A stretch of DNA of 64,000 bases from Acidobacteriota bacterium. GTDB taxonomy: Bacteria; Acidobacteriota; Vicinamibacteria; Vicinamibacterales; UBA8438. The stretch lies in NCBI GenBank assembly GCA_009838525.1, contig VXRJ01000034.1, positions 235,945 to 299,944 on the forward strand, read 5' to 3'. The notes under the pieces are model-generated. The model was not told the origin of the DNA and did not search any database. It saw nothing but the letters and a program-made list of their open reading frames with translations. Every line of letters begins with the position of its first letter. Within the stretch, counting starts at the first letter, position 1. Below are positions 50,226 to 58,577 of the stretch, in pieces. The position numbers were made by a program, and so were the translations under genes.

Positions 50226-50741
50226 ATGGATCACGCATCACGCCACGCGGGTGCGCCCGCGTCCACGCCCCCTCGTCGCTGGTCCTCCCTGACGGCTTTC
50301 GCCGCGCTCATCCTCCTGTTGACTCTCGCGGCCGAGGTTGCCGCGCAGCGGCGCGATGGCCGGAACGACGAGCCGCGCGGCACTTATCTGGGCACCCTCA
50401 GCGCCAATCGCTGGTTCCCAGATTCTGTCGCCAGACTACTTGACCGCCTCGACCGCCATTGGACCCGAGACAGGGCCGCGGATTCCACTGGCCGCCGGAA
50501 CCGCTGGTTCGGTTCGAGCGCGAGAATCTACAGTCGCGACGGCAGGTATCTCGGCAAGCTGAGCGCCAACCCCTACGATCCGGATTCGATCGCGAACCCG
50601 TACGGCCGCTACGGCAGCCGCTACAGCCCCGACAGCGTCAACAACCCCTACAGCCGTTACGGCAGCCGCTACAGCAACGAGAGCCCGCGCAACCCCTACG
50701 CGACGAGGCCACCCCGAATCTACCGCGGCCGGGCGCGCTAG
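50226..50741 (+). CDS. Small exported Tyr/Ser/Asn-rich repeat protein
   Basis: A 171-residue protein with a signal anchor (LTAFAALILLLTLAAEVAAQ, residues 22-41) and two related parts: GTYLGTLSANRWFPDSVARL and GRYLGKLSANPYDPDSIANP, then three units of the pattern NPYxRYGSRYSxxS (NPYGRYGSRYSPDSV, NPYSRYGSRYSNESP, ending RNPYA). Similar YGSxYSPDSxNNPY proteins occur in many bacteria without a known function. It lies 16 bases after the secreted partner gene and its stop overlaps, by four bases, the stop of the convergent second cytochrome/copper gene. Cell-surface or periplasmic structural role is possible but unproven. Confidence 0.8.
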   Translation: MDHASRHAGAPASTPPRRWSSLTAFAALILLLTLAAEVAAQRRDGRNDEPRGTYLGTLSANRWFPDSVARLLDRLDRHWTRDRAADSTGRRNRWFGSSARIYSRDGRYLGKLSANPYDPDSIANPYGRYGSRYSPDSVNNPYSRYGSRYSNESPRNPYATRPPRIYRGRAR

Positions 50742-52072
50742 TTGTCGTCGGTAGCGGCCCGCTCGGCGACGATCTGCCCGTAATCCTCGTCGGTCAGGTA
50801 CACGACGTTGACGTGAGCGTGGTACATGTCGTCGTAGCTGCGCTGGCCCCAGCCGACCCACTGGGTGGGATCGGGGTTGGCGCGGTTGCCGGCGGAGTTG
50901 TCATGCCAGGCCGTCAGCTTGATGATGGTGCCGGCCGGCAGGACCGGAGCGGAATCCTCGGTGTAGACGTAGTTGACGTGCCAGTTGAAGTCGAAGCGAT
51001 CGACGTAGTTGATCATCTCGGTCCGGCCGTCGGGATAGATCGCCTCCATCGCCATCGCCTTGCCGCGAATATGCATGTGCGGCTGAAAGTTCTCGAGGCG
51101 CGCCGGGTGGCGCAGCGGGATGAACGCCTCGTGCTCGGTGACCTCACCGGGTGGAATGTCGAGCGTCTGCATCGCCTGCCGCACGCCCATGGCCTGCGCG
51201 TAGACCCGGTACTTCGGCACATAGCCCTTTGGGTAGAGCCAGATACCCAGTTCGGTCGAGTCGGTGATCTCCTCCCCGACCGAGTGGTAGTGCAGATCGA
51301 AGCGGATGCGCGAGTCCGCCTTCAGCAGCTTGCCGGTGTTCTCGCGGAAGATGTCGCCGATCTTGCCGACCGCGAACTCCGTGAAATAAGAGCCGGTCCC
51401 CGGGACGTCAACCGCCGCCTCGAAGTCGTCCGGATCCTCGTCCTGCATCAGGTAGGTGACGGCATGATGCACGATCGGCCGCCCCACCAGGGAAGGACGC
51501 ACTTCGAGCGCCTTTACCCAGCGATCCTCGGTCAGCCCGGTCTCGACGATCGGCTGGTACCACTGATCCTGCCCCTGGGCGTCCTGCGTCCAGGGCGTCG
51601 AGCGGACCACGAGATCCGGTTCGCCCAGTTCCTGGTACTTGTCCGCCAGTCGCCAGATGTCGCCCGCCGGCCACTCAATTGGCGGCGGCATGTCATTCGG
51701 ATCGCCCAACGGAGCGCCCGCGTCGACCCAGCGGACCACCGCGTCGATCTCCTCATCGCTCAGTGAAATGTCGTTAGCGAACTCGCGGACGCCGACCGTC
51801 GGATCGATGTGCCACGGCGGCATGATGCGTCCCGCCACCTTCTCGCGGATGGAGCGCGCCCACGGCCGCACCTCCTGATAAGTGACGAGCGACATCGGCG
51901 CCATGCTGCCGGTTCGGTGGCATGCCTGGCAGCTTCGCTGCAGGATCGGTGCGACATCGCGCGCGAACGTCGGGTCATCCCCGGCGGTGATCTGAGCGAC
52001 GGCCGAGGGCGCTGCGGAAGCCGCAACGAACAGCGTGACCACAGCCACGAGCGCAAGAATCTGCATCTTCAT
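50738..52072 (-). CDS. Cytochrome c fused to copper type II monooxygenase-like domain (copy 2)
   Basis: A 444-residue paralogue of the protein at 47839-49236 on the opposite strand. Signal peptide (1-27), CQACH (48-52), axial Met candidate in RIMPPW (84), HH at 202-203 (PIVHHAVTYL), HYH at 261-263 (FDLHYHSVG), HMH at 332-334 with Met340 (QPHMHIRGKAM), and the copper monooxygenase C-terminal tail WHDNSAGNRANPDPTQWVGW. The relative positions of all motifs match copy 1, which supports a real two-site copper centre. It lacks the C-terminal Cys pair of copy 1. It follows its secreted partner gene (52119) by 46 bases, so partner order is reversed relative to copy 1. Confidence 0.86.
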   Translation of the reverse strand: MKMQILALVAVVTLFVAASAAPSAVAQITAGDDPTFARDVAPILQRSCQACHRTGSMAPMSLVTYQEVRPWARSIREKVAGRIMPPWHIDPTVGVREFANDISLSDEEIDAVVRWVDAGAPLGDPNDMPPPIEWPAGDIWRLADKYQELGEPDLVVRSTPWTQDAQGQDQWYQPIVETGLTEDRWVKALEVRPSLVGRPIVHHAVTYLMQDEDPDDFEAAVDVPGTGSYFTEFAVGKIGDIFRENTGKLLKADSRIRFDLHYHSVGEEITDSTELGIWLYPKGYVPKYRVYAQAMGVRQAMQTLDIPPGEVTEHEAFIPLRHPARLENFQPHMHIRGKAMAMEAIYPDGRTEMINYVDRFDFNWHVNYVYTEDSAPVLPAGTIIKLTAWHDNSAGNRANPDPTQWVGWGQRSYDDMYHAHVNVVYLTDEDYGQIVAERAATDDN

Positions 52073-52118
52073 CGATCCATCTCCAGCGTTACGGCGATTT
52101 GCGTTCCGGCGGCCAGTG

Positions 52119-52952
52119 TCACTCTACACGAACGTCGACGTACGCGTTGGTCCAGCAGCACTGGAAGCCCAACGCCATTATCGCACCCGGGCCACCGGAA
52201 TCGTCCCAGGCCAGAAGGCGCAGAATGTAGTCGCCGGGCGCGGCGAAGCTCACCGTCGTGGTAGCGCGGTCGTCGCCACCCACCTCCGGTGAAGGCTCGG
52301 CGAAGGTGACTTCCCCGGGGCCGCGATACTTGCTCCAGGCGAGGCCGAGCATCGGCGGCTGGCCAGTGGGGCGCTTCATGACACCGTCGTCGGTCGCCGT
52401 CACGTCGAGGGTTAGTGGCTGGCCAACGGACGCCTCCAGCGACTGCCGCGCACCGGTCGGTCCCTGCCCCGATGCCCCTCCGGGGAACACGACGACCGGC
52501 GGTCGGTTGTCACTCGTTATTTCATGGAGGGCGTCGATCTGCCATTCAGGGCGGATATGCCCCGGCACGGCATAGGTCTCGCCCGCCGAGGTCAGCGACC
52601 AGGTGAGCGTTTGATTGTCGAAGTCGGCCGGAACGACGACCGTAAAGATGCCAGTCTGGCGGCGCGGCATCAGGTGCGTCGGCTGGCCGCGGTCGGCGGG
52701 ACCCGGCTCGAAGCGGTTGTCGGGGCCGATCGGAATATCCAGGGTGGCTTCGTAGTTCCGGTTGAAGTAGCCGAACGAGAGGGTGTACGTGCCGTCGTCG
52801 TTCGGAAACCAGCCCTCAAAAACCGGACTGACGCTCTGGCCGACATCGTGAGGGATGGGGACGTCCCGCGCCTGCGCAGCAGCGGGCGCGGCCGGAAATA
52901 GAGCGGCCAGAACCAGCGCCGCGGCGAGAGGGAGCGTCCGGTGCATAGTCAT
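52119..52952 (-). CDS. Conserved secreted protein, partner of the cytochrome/copper protein (copy 2)
   Basis: A 277-residue paralogue of the protein at 49298-50209: signal peptide (MHRTLPLAAALVLAALFPAA), SPVFEGWFPNDDGTYTLSFG, GYFNRNYEATLDIPIGPDNR, FEPGPADRGQPTHLMPRRQ, VVVPADFDNQTLTW, and C-terminal AAPGDYILRLLAWDDSGGPG. A late FQCCWTNAYVDVRV with adjacent cysteines is particular to this copy. Function unknown. ATG 52952 or 52946 begins the signal; the frame open to 53036 is not signal-like. A predicted promoter ends only a few bases upstream, so the message may be leaderless. Probably co-transcribed with the cytochrome/copper gene downstream. Confidence 0.82.
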   Translation of the reverse strand: MTMHRTLPLAAALVLAALFPAAPAAAQARDVPIPHDVGQSVSPVFEGWFPNDDGTYTLSFGYFNRNYEATLDIPIGPDNRFEPGPADRGQPTHLMPRRQTGIFTVVVPADFDNQTLTWSLTSAGETYAVPGHIRPEWQIDALHEITSDNRPPVVVFPGGASGQGPTGARQSLEASVGQPLTLDVTATDDGVMKRPTGQPPMLGLAWSKYRGPGEVTFAEPSPEVGGDDRATTTVSFAAPGDYILRLLAWDDSGGPGAIMALGFQCCWTNAYVDVRVE

Positions 52953-52956
52953 CGAC

Positions 52957-52985
52957 AGTATAGTGTCGCCGTCGAATCTGGTGAA
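52957..52985 (-). promoter_or_regulatory. Predicted promoter of the copy-2 partner operon
   Basis: On the minus strand TTCACC (52985-52980) precedes TATACT (52962-52957) by 17 bases. The start point would fall at about 52950, on the start codon region, implying a leaderless or nearly leaderless transcript. Confidence 0.45.
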
Positions 52986-53037
52986 CGGAAATGGCGGCTT
53001 CCGGGCGGTCTTGAGGTTCCAGATGCGCGAGGCCACT

Positions 53038-53140
53038 TCTTATTAAATGTAATCGCCTAAGGATATATTAAGAGTGCCAGCCAAGAAGTCCTATAGTTAC
53101 TTATAGTGCCTAGAAGTTTAATAATAGCCGCCAGTTTCGT
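53038..53140. other. AT-rich intergenic block upstream of module c
   Basis: This stretch is far richer in A and T than the rest of the window (TATTAAATGTAATC, GGATATATTAAGAG, CTATAGTTACTTATAG, GTTTAATAATAG). It lies between the divergent partner gene and the module c promoter. A short dyad CTATA-N6-TATAG is at 53091-53106. No gene is seen; a regulator or nucleoid-protein site is possible. Confidence 0.5.
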
Positions 53141-53149
53141 TGATTCCGG

Positions 53150-53179
53150 TTGACACTTCCTTGCGGCACTGCGGATAAT
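53150..53179 (+). promoter_or_regulatory. Predicted sigma-70 promoter of module c
   Basis: TTGACA (53150-53155), 18-base spacer, GATAAT (53174-53179). It resembles the module b promoter at 38639-38667 and leaves a leader of about 55 bases before ATG 53240. Confidence 0.6.
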
Positions 53180-53239
53180 GGCACGGTTCCATCTGGCTTT
53201 TTTCGCGGTACCGGCGTGACGTTGGGGGACGTGTCGACA

Positions 53240-55702
53240 ATGTCCGGAATCCCGCGCGTTCTTGTGGCGTTCGTGGCGGTCAGTGTGCTCGCGGCACTGG
53301 CGGCTCCAGTCGCCGCCCAGGCGCCTGCCGCCGCCACGGCGCCGGAAGCGGCACGGGCGGAAACCGCCACCGCCCCTGACGAATACCGCGCCGTCCTCGA
53401 CCGCTACTGCGTCACCTGCCACAACGACCGCCTGAATACCGCCAACCTGTCGCTGGAGAGTCTTGATGTCGCGCACTTGGCGGCGGGTGCGGAAACGTGG
53501 GAGAAGGTGATCCGCAAGCTGCGCGCGCGGGAGATGCCGCCGCCCCCCCGCCCCCGGCCGGACGACGGGACGTATGTCCGCTTCGTCAACTGGATCGAGA
53601 CCGAACTCGATCGGGCCGCCGTCGCCGACGTGAACCCCGGCACCGAGACAATCAACCGGCTTAACCGCACCGAATACACCAACGCGATTCGCGATCTGCT
53701 GGCCCTCGAGATCGACGGCCGCGAGCTACTGCCGGCGGACGATCAGAGCTACGGTTTCGACAACATCGCGGACGTGCTGTCGCTCTCGCCGGCGCTGCTC
53801 GAGCGCTACATGCTGGCCGCCGGGAAGATTGCGCAACTGGCGATCGGCGACCGGTCGATTCGTTCGACCACGGCGGTCTACAGCACGTCGCCGGTCCTGC
53901 TGCAGCACGACCGGATGAGCGAGCTTCACCCGTTCGGCACCCGCGGCGGTTTCGCGACACGCCACTACTTTCCGGTCGACGGCGAGTACGACATTCGCGT
54001 AACGCTGGAGCGGACGCACGGCAACGCGATCAAGGGGTTGCAGCGGCGCAACCGGCTGGAGGTGCGGCTGGATCGCGAGCGCGTCGCGGAGTTCACGGTC
54101 GGGGCCGACGGCCAGCGCGAGGCGTGGAACGCGGTCTTCAACCTGACGCCGTACGAGCGCGACGCCGACAACGACCTGCGCGTCCGGATTCCCGTGGGGG
54201 CCGGCATGCGCGAGATCGCCTTCTCGTTCGTGCGGACGAGCGCCATCCCCGAGGGCGTGCTGGAGCCGGTCAGCGGCGCGGAGACCTACCACTACGCGGG
54301 GGACCGCGACGCACCGGCGGCGGTCTGGATCGTCGAGATCGAGGGCCCGTTCAATCCGAAGGCGCCCGCTTCGGATGCGGAAGCGACCCCGAGCCGTCAG
54401 CGGATCTTCACCTGCCGCCCGGCCGACGCGGCAGCCGAGCCGGCGTGCGCGCGCGAGATCCTCGGCACGATCGCACGAGGCGCGTTCCGGCGTCCGGTGA
54501 ACGAGAGTGACGTCGACGCGCTGATGGCGTTCTACGACACCGGGCGCGCCAAGGGGAGTTTCGACGCCGGAATAGAGTTCGGGCTGCGCGCCATCCTGGT
54601 CGACCCGGAGTTCCTCTTCCGGGTGGAGCACGATCCGGCGGACGCCGCGCCGGGCGAGCCGTACGCCATCAGCGACCTGGAGCTGGCCTCGCGCCTCTCG
54701 TTCTTCCTCTGGAGCAGCATCCCGGATGACGAGCTGCTGGAGGTCGCCGCGCGGGGCGAGCTGCGCGGCGACGGCGCGCTCTCGGCCCAGGTGGAACGGA
54801 TGCTCGCCGACCCGAAGGCCGCCGCGCTGACCGACAACTTCGCGGGGCAGTGGCTGTTCCTCCGCAACATGCGGACGGTGAAGCCGGATCCCCTCGCGTT
54901 CCCCGAGTTCGACGGCAACCTGCGCGAGGCGTTCACGCGCGAGACCGAGCTCTGGTTCGAGAGCCAGATCCGCGATGACCGGAGCGTGCTGGAGGTGCTC
55001 ACTTCCGACTACACCTACCTGAACGAGCGGCTCGCGAAGCACTACGGCATTCCCGGTGTCCGCGGCAACCATTTCCGGCGCGTTGCGATGCCGGCCGACA
55101 GCCCGCGCCGCGGCGTCCTGGGGCATGGCAGTGTCCTGACGGCGACGTCGTATGCGAATCGCACGTCGCCGGTGAAGCGCGGCGTCTGGGTGCTCGAGAA
55201 CCTGCTGGGAGCGCCGCCGCCGCCGCCGCCCGCCGATGTGCCTGGGCTCGAGGATTCGGATTCGGTCGTCAACCCGGCCGATCCGGAGAGCCGCCCCCGC
55301 TCGGTCCGCGAGCGGATGGAGCGCCATCGGACCGACCCGGTCTGCGCGAGCTGCCACGTCAGGATGGATCCGCTCGGCTTTGCCCTGGAGAGTTTCGACG
55401 CCATTGGCGGCTATCGTGAGCTGGGCGTGGAGGAGACCTCCGGAACGCTGCCGGACGGGACCGAGTTGACCGGTCCGGACAGCGTGCGCGAAGTGCTTCT
55501 CGCAAGTGAAGAGGAGTTTGTCGCCACCGTCACCGAGAAGCTGATGACGTACGCGCTGGGGCGCGGCGTCGAGTATTACGACTATCCCTGGATCCGGCGC
55601 ATCGTGCACCAGGCGGAGCCGTCCGGCTATGCCTGGTCGTCGCTGATCGCCGGTATCGTCGAGAGCCCGCCGTTCCAGATGAGAGAGGCGCGAGAGCCAT
55701 GA
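53240..55702 (+). CDS. DUF1592-family diheme c-type cytochrome, module c
   Basis: An 820-residue periplasmic protein: signal peptide (1-27), Ala/Glu linker, heme site CVTCH (57-61), DUF1587 (RLNRTEYTNAIRDLLALEID; YGFDNIADVLSLSPALLERY), beta domain, DUF1595 (FTCRPADA, ARGAFRRPVNESDVDALMAF), DUF1592 (ELASRLSFFLWSSIPDDELL), DUF1588 with second heme CASCH (702-706) and DUF1585 (TVTEKLMTYALGRGVEYYDY). It has the same domain plan as the module a and b copies. ATG 53240 starts the signal peptide and follows GGGGGA; the frame extends to 53150 but that lies in the promoter. Overlaps the DUF1552 start by four bases. Confidence 0.94.
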   Translation: MSGIPRVLVAFVAVSVLAALAAPVAAQAPAAATAPEAARAETATAPDEYRAVLDRYCVTCHNDRLNTANLSLESLDVAHLAAGAETWEKVIRKLRAREMPPPPRPRPDDGTYVRFVNWIETELDRAAVADVNPGTETINRLNRTEYTNAIRDLLALEIDGRELLPADDQSYGFDNIADVLSLSPALLERYMLAAGKIAQLAIGDRSIRSTTAVYSTSPVLLQHDRMSELHPFGTRGGFATRHYFPVDGEYDIRVTLERTHGNAIKGLQRRNRLEVRLDRERVAEFTVGADGQREAWNAVFNLTPYERDADNDLRVRIPVGAGMREIAFSFVRTSAIPEGVLEPVSGAETYHYAGDRDAPAAVWIVEIEGPFNPKAPASDAEATPSRQRIFTCRPADAAAEPACAREILGTIARGAFRRPVNESDVDALMAFYDTGRAKGSFDAGIEFGLRAILVDPEFLFRVEHDPADAAPGEPYAISDLELASRLSFFLWSSIPDDELLEVAARGELRGDGALSAQVERMLADPKAAALTDNFAGQWLFLRNMRTVKPDPLAFPEFDGNLREAFTRETELWFESQIRDDRSVLEVLTSDYTYLNERLAKHYGIPGVRGNHFRRVAMPADSPRRGVLGHGSVLTATSYANRTSPVKRGVWVLENLLGAPPPPPPADVPGLEDSDSVVNPADPESRPRSVRERMERHRTDPVCASCHVRMDPLGFALESFDAIGGYRELGVEETSGTLPDGTELTGPDSVREVLLASEEEFVATVTEKLMTYALGRGVEYYDYPWIRRIVHQAEPSGYAWSSLIAGIVESPPFQMREAREP

Positions 55703-57057
55703 TGATCACCAAGACCCACCTGCCGCGTCGCACGTTTCTGAGGGGCGTCGGCGCCACGCTGGCCCTGCCGCTGCTCGACGGAATGGTGCCGGCGTTCACT
55801 CCGTTGCGGTTGTCGGCCGCCGCGCCGGTCAACCGCCTCGGCGTCGTGTACGTCCCGAACGGTGTCCGGATGGACCAGTGGACGCCCGATGCGACGGGGA
55901 CCGGCTTCGAACTGAAGCCTGTGATGCGGTCCCTTGCGCCGCATCGCGACAAGCTCATCGTCCTGGGCGGGCTCGCCAACAAGCACGGCGATGCGCTGCC
56001 GGGCGAGGGAGCGGGCGACCACGCGCGCGCCGCGGGCGCGTTCCTGACCGGCGTGCACCCGAAGAAGACGGCGGGGGCCGACATTCGCGCCGGCGTCTCG
56101 ATGGATCAGATCGCCGCGCGCGAGCTGGCCCAGGAGACGCAGCTTGCCTCGCTGGAGTTGTCGCTCGACTCGAAGGAGCCGCTCGGGGCGTGCGACCCCG
56201 GCTATTCCTGCGTCTACGCCAACACCCTCAACTGGCGGAGCGAAACGACGCCGCTGCCCATGGAGAACAACCCGCGCGTTGTCTTCGAGCGGATGTTCGG
56301 CGGCAGCGGGTCAACCGACCCGGCGGCCCGCATGGCGCGCATGCAGGAGGACGGAACGATTCTGGACGCCGTCTCCGAGAAGCTCGCCAGCCTGCGTCGC
56401 TCGCTCGGCGCTCGCGACCAGCGGAAGCTGGACGAATACACCGAGGCGATCCGCGACGTGGAGCGCCGCATCCGGATGGCGGAGGAGCAGGGCCTGAACG
56501 ATCTGTCGGTCGCGATGGAGCAGCCCCCCGGCATTCCCGGCTCGTTCGAGGAGCACGCGAAGCTCATGTACGACCTGCAGGTGCTCGCCTACCAGGCCGA
56601 CCTCACGCGCGTGATCACCTTCATGGTGGCGCACGAGACGAGCAACCGGGCCTACCCGGAGATCGATGTCGCCGACGCCCATCACCCGCTGTCGCACCAC
56701 GGCGGTGACGAGGAGAAAATCGCCAAGCTGCGGCGCGTCAACGCGTACCACGGCGACCTGTTCGGCTACTACATCGACCGGCTTGCCGCGACCGAGGATG
56801 GCGACGGTTCGCTGCTCGATCACTCGATGACCATCTATGGCAGCGGCATGAGCAACGGCAACACGCACAGCCACCACAAGCTGCCGATCATGGTGGTGGG
56901 AGGCGGCGCCGGCACACTCAAGGGCGATCGCCACGTCCACTACGACGACGACCCGCCGGTGACGAACCTCTTCCTGACGCTGTTGCACAAGCTGGGGGTC
57001 AAGCCGGAGTCGATCGGCGACAGCACCGGCGAGCTCACCGAGTTGACGGACCTCTGA
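55699..57057 (+). CDS. DUF1552 (HxxSHH) Tat-exported protein, module c
   Basis: A 452-residue protein with twin-arginine signal LPRRTFLRGVGATLALPLLD (residues 8-27) and signature HPLSHH (329-334). Conserved features: YVPNGVRMDQWTP, DEYTEAIRDVERRIRMAEEQ, ADLTRVITFMVAHETSNRAY, and the His-rich GSGMSNGNTHSHHKLPIMV before GGGAGTLKGDRHVHY. The clustered histidines suggest metal binding. The start overlaps the cytochrome stop (ATGA) and the ankyrin gene begins eight bases after its stop, so the three genes form one operon. Confidence 0.94.
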   Translation: MMITKTHLPRRTFLRGVGATLALPLLDGMVPAFTPLRLSAAAPVNRLGVVYVPNGVRMDQWTPDATGTGFELKPVMRSLAPHRDKLIVLGGLANKHGDALPGEGAGDHARAAGAFLTGVHPKKTAGADIRAGVSMDQIAARELAQETQLASLELSLDSKEPLGACDPGYSCVYANTLNWRSETTPLPMENNPRVVFERMFGGSGSTDPAARMARMQEDGTILDAVSEKLASLRRSLGARDQRKLDEYTEAIRDVERRIRMAEEQGLNDLSVAMEQPPGIPGSFEEHAKLMYDLQVLAYQADLTRVITFMVAHETSNRAYPEIDVADAHHPLSHHGGDEEKIAKLRRVNAYHGDLFGYYIDRLAATEDGDGSLLDHSMTIYGSGMSNGNTHSHHKLPIMVVGGGAGTLKGDRHVHYDDDPPVTNLFLTLLHKLGVKPESIGDSTGELTELTDL

Positions 57058-57065
57058 ACGCGCCC

Positions 57066-58559
57066 ATGAGAACCTGGTTGACCTGCCGGCGCGCCTTTGG
57101 GTGTGCCAGCCGGTGTGCCGCCTGTTGCGCCGGCCTCCGGCCGGCATCCGGTCGTGTCCGGCCGGGGGTCATGGCCGTGGCAGCGGCGCTCCTGCTAGCG
57201 GCCCCGGCCGGCGCCGCCGCGGCGAATGACGACGTGCGCGTCGTCGCCGCCGTGGAGCGCCAGGACTGGAGCGCCGCGCACGCGCTGATTGCCGACGGCG
57301 CCGATGTCAGCGCCGCGCAGCCGGACGGCGCAACCGCCCTTCACTGGGCGGCGCACTGGGGGCATGCCGAGACGGTCGCGCGGCTCGTCGAGGCTGGTGC
57401 GAAAGTCGACGCGCTGAACGATCTGGCCGTGCCGCCACTCTGGATCGCCATCGACAACGGCAGCGCCGACGTTGCGGTGCAGTTGATCGACGCCGGAGCC
57501 GATGCCGCGGCGCACCTGCCGTCCGGCGAGACCATGCTGATGACGGCGGCCCGGATGGGTTTGACGCGCGTCGCTTCGCGCCTGATCGAAGAAGGCGCCG
57601 ACGTCCGCTTGGCGGAGCACGAGCGGGGCCAGACGGCGCTGATGTGGGCTGCGGCCGAAGGACACACTGGTATCGTCCGCCGCCTTGCCGAGTCGGGCGC
57701 CGCGGTCGACGCGCGGAGCGCCGGGCGGTTCACGGCGCTGATGTTCGCGGCGCGCGCGGGCGACGTCGATGCCGTCCAACTTCTCCTCGACGCGGGGGCC
57801 GACATCGAGGCACGATCCATCGACGGCAGCACGCCGCTTGTCATTGCGAGCCGAAGCATCGACGCGCTAGCCGCCATCGAGTGGACGGTTATTCCGAATG
57901 CGAGCGGGCACGAGGCGACGGCGCACTACCTGATCGAAAGCGGCGCGGATGTGAACGCCGCCGACCGGCGCGGCCGGACGCCGCTGTTCGGAGCGGTGGA
58001 GCGCAACCGTCTCGATCTGGCGCAGATGCTCCTAGACGCGGGGGCCGAGGTGGACGCGACGATCGTGGATCCGCCCGCCGCGCTGCGGGGTGACTACATC
58101 GGCCTGAGGGTGCTGAAAGGCGCCACACCGCTCTGGGCTGCCGCGCGCGAGGGGAAGCTGGAGATGATGCGCCTGCTCATCGAGGCGGGCGCCGATCCCC
58201 ATCATGCGAACGCCTCCGGCACGACCGTCCTGATGGTTACTTCCGGCCTCGGCGAGAACGACGCCCGCCGTCCGCCGGATCACGTTGTGGTCGAAGCGGT
58301 CACCATGCTGCTCGATCTGGGCGCCGACGTGCATGCCGTCAACCGCGGCGGCCAGACCGCGCTTCACGGCGCGGCGTCGATGTGGGAAGACGACGTGATC
58401 CAGCTTCTCGTCGACCGCGGCGCCGACGTCAACGTGGAGGACAGCCGCGGCCGGACGCCCCTCCACCTGGTCGAGTACGGCAACGCCAATGCGCCGTCCG
58501 AGAGCACTGCCGCACTGCTCCGCCAGCTCGGCGCCGCGGAACCGGTCGTAGAGCGGTAG
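57066..58559 (+). CDS. Exported ankyrin-repeat protein, third gene of module c
   Basis: A 497-residue protein. From ATG 57066 the N-terminus is Cys-rich (CRRAFGCASRCAACCAG) before a hydrophobic stretch (VMAVAAALLLAAPAGAAAA, residues 35-53) that looks like the signal core; ATG 57171 would give a cleaner signal peptide. About ten ankyrin repeats follow (DGATALHWAAHWGHAETVAR, SGETMLMTAARMGLTRVASR, GQTALMWAAAEGHTGIVRRL, GQTALHGAASMWEDDVIQLL). Third gene of its operon, as in modules a and b. Convergent with the VWFA gene, 18 bases apart. Confidence 0.9.
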   Translation: MRTWLTCRRAFGCASRCAACCAGLRPASGRVRPGVMAVAAALLLAAPAGAAAANDDVRVVAAVERQDWSAAHALIADGADVSAAQPDGATALHWAAHWGHAETVARLVEAGAKVDALNDLAVPPLWIAIDNGSADVAVQLIDAGADAAAHLPSGETMLMTAARMGLTRVASRLIEEGADVRLAEHERGQTALMWAAAEGHTGIVRRLAESGAAVDARSAGRFTALMFAARAGDVDAVQLLLDAGADIEARSIDGSTPLVIASRSIDALAAIEWTVIPNASGHEATAHYLIESGADVNAADRRGRTPLFGAVERNRLDLAQMLLDAGAEVDATIVDPPAALRGDYIGLRVLKGATPLWAAAREGKLEMMRLLIEAGADPHHANASGTTVLMVTSGLGENDARRPPDHVVVEAVTMLLDLGADVHAVNRGGQTALHGAASMWEDDVIQLLVDRGADVNVEDSRGRTPLHLVEYGNANAPSESTAALLRQLGAAEPVVER

Positions 58560-58577
58560 GCTGACGTGAGGCGCTAG

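Noticed and set aside
53091..53106. CTATA dyad as a transcription terminator
   Set aside because: Stem of only five AT pairs and no following T-run; the neighbouring genes diverge from this point, so no terminator is expected.
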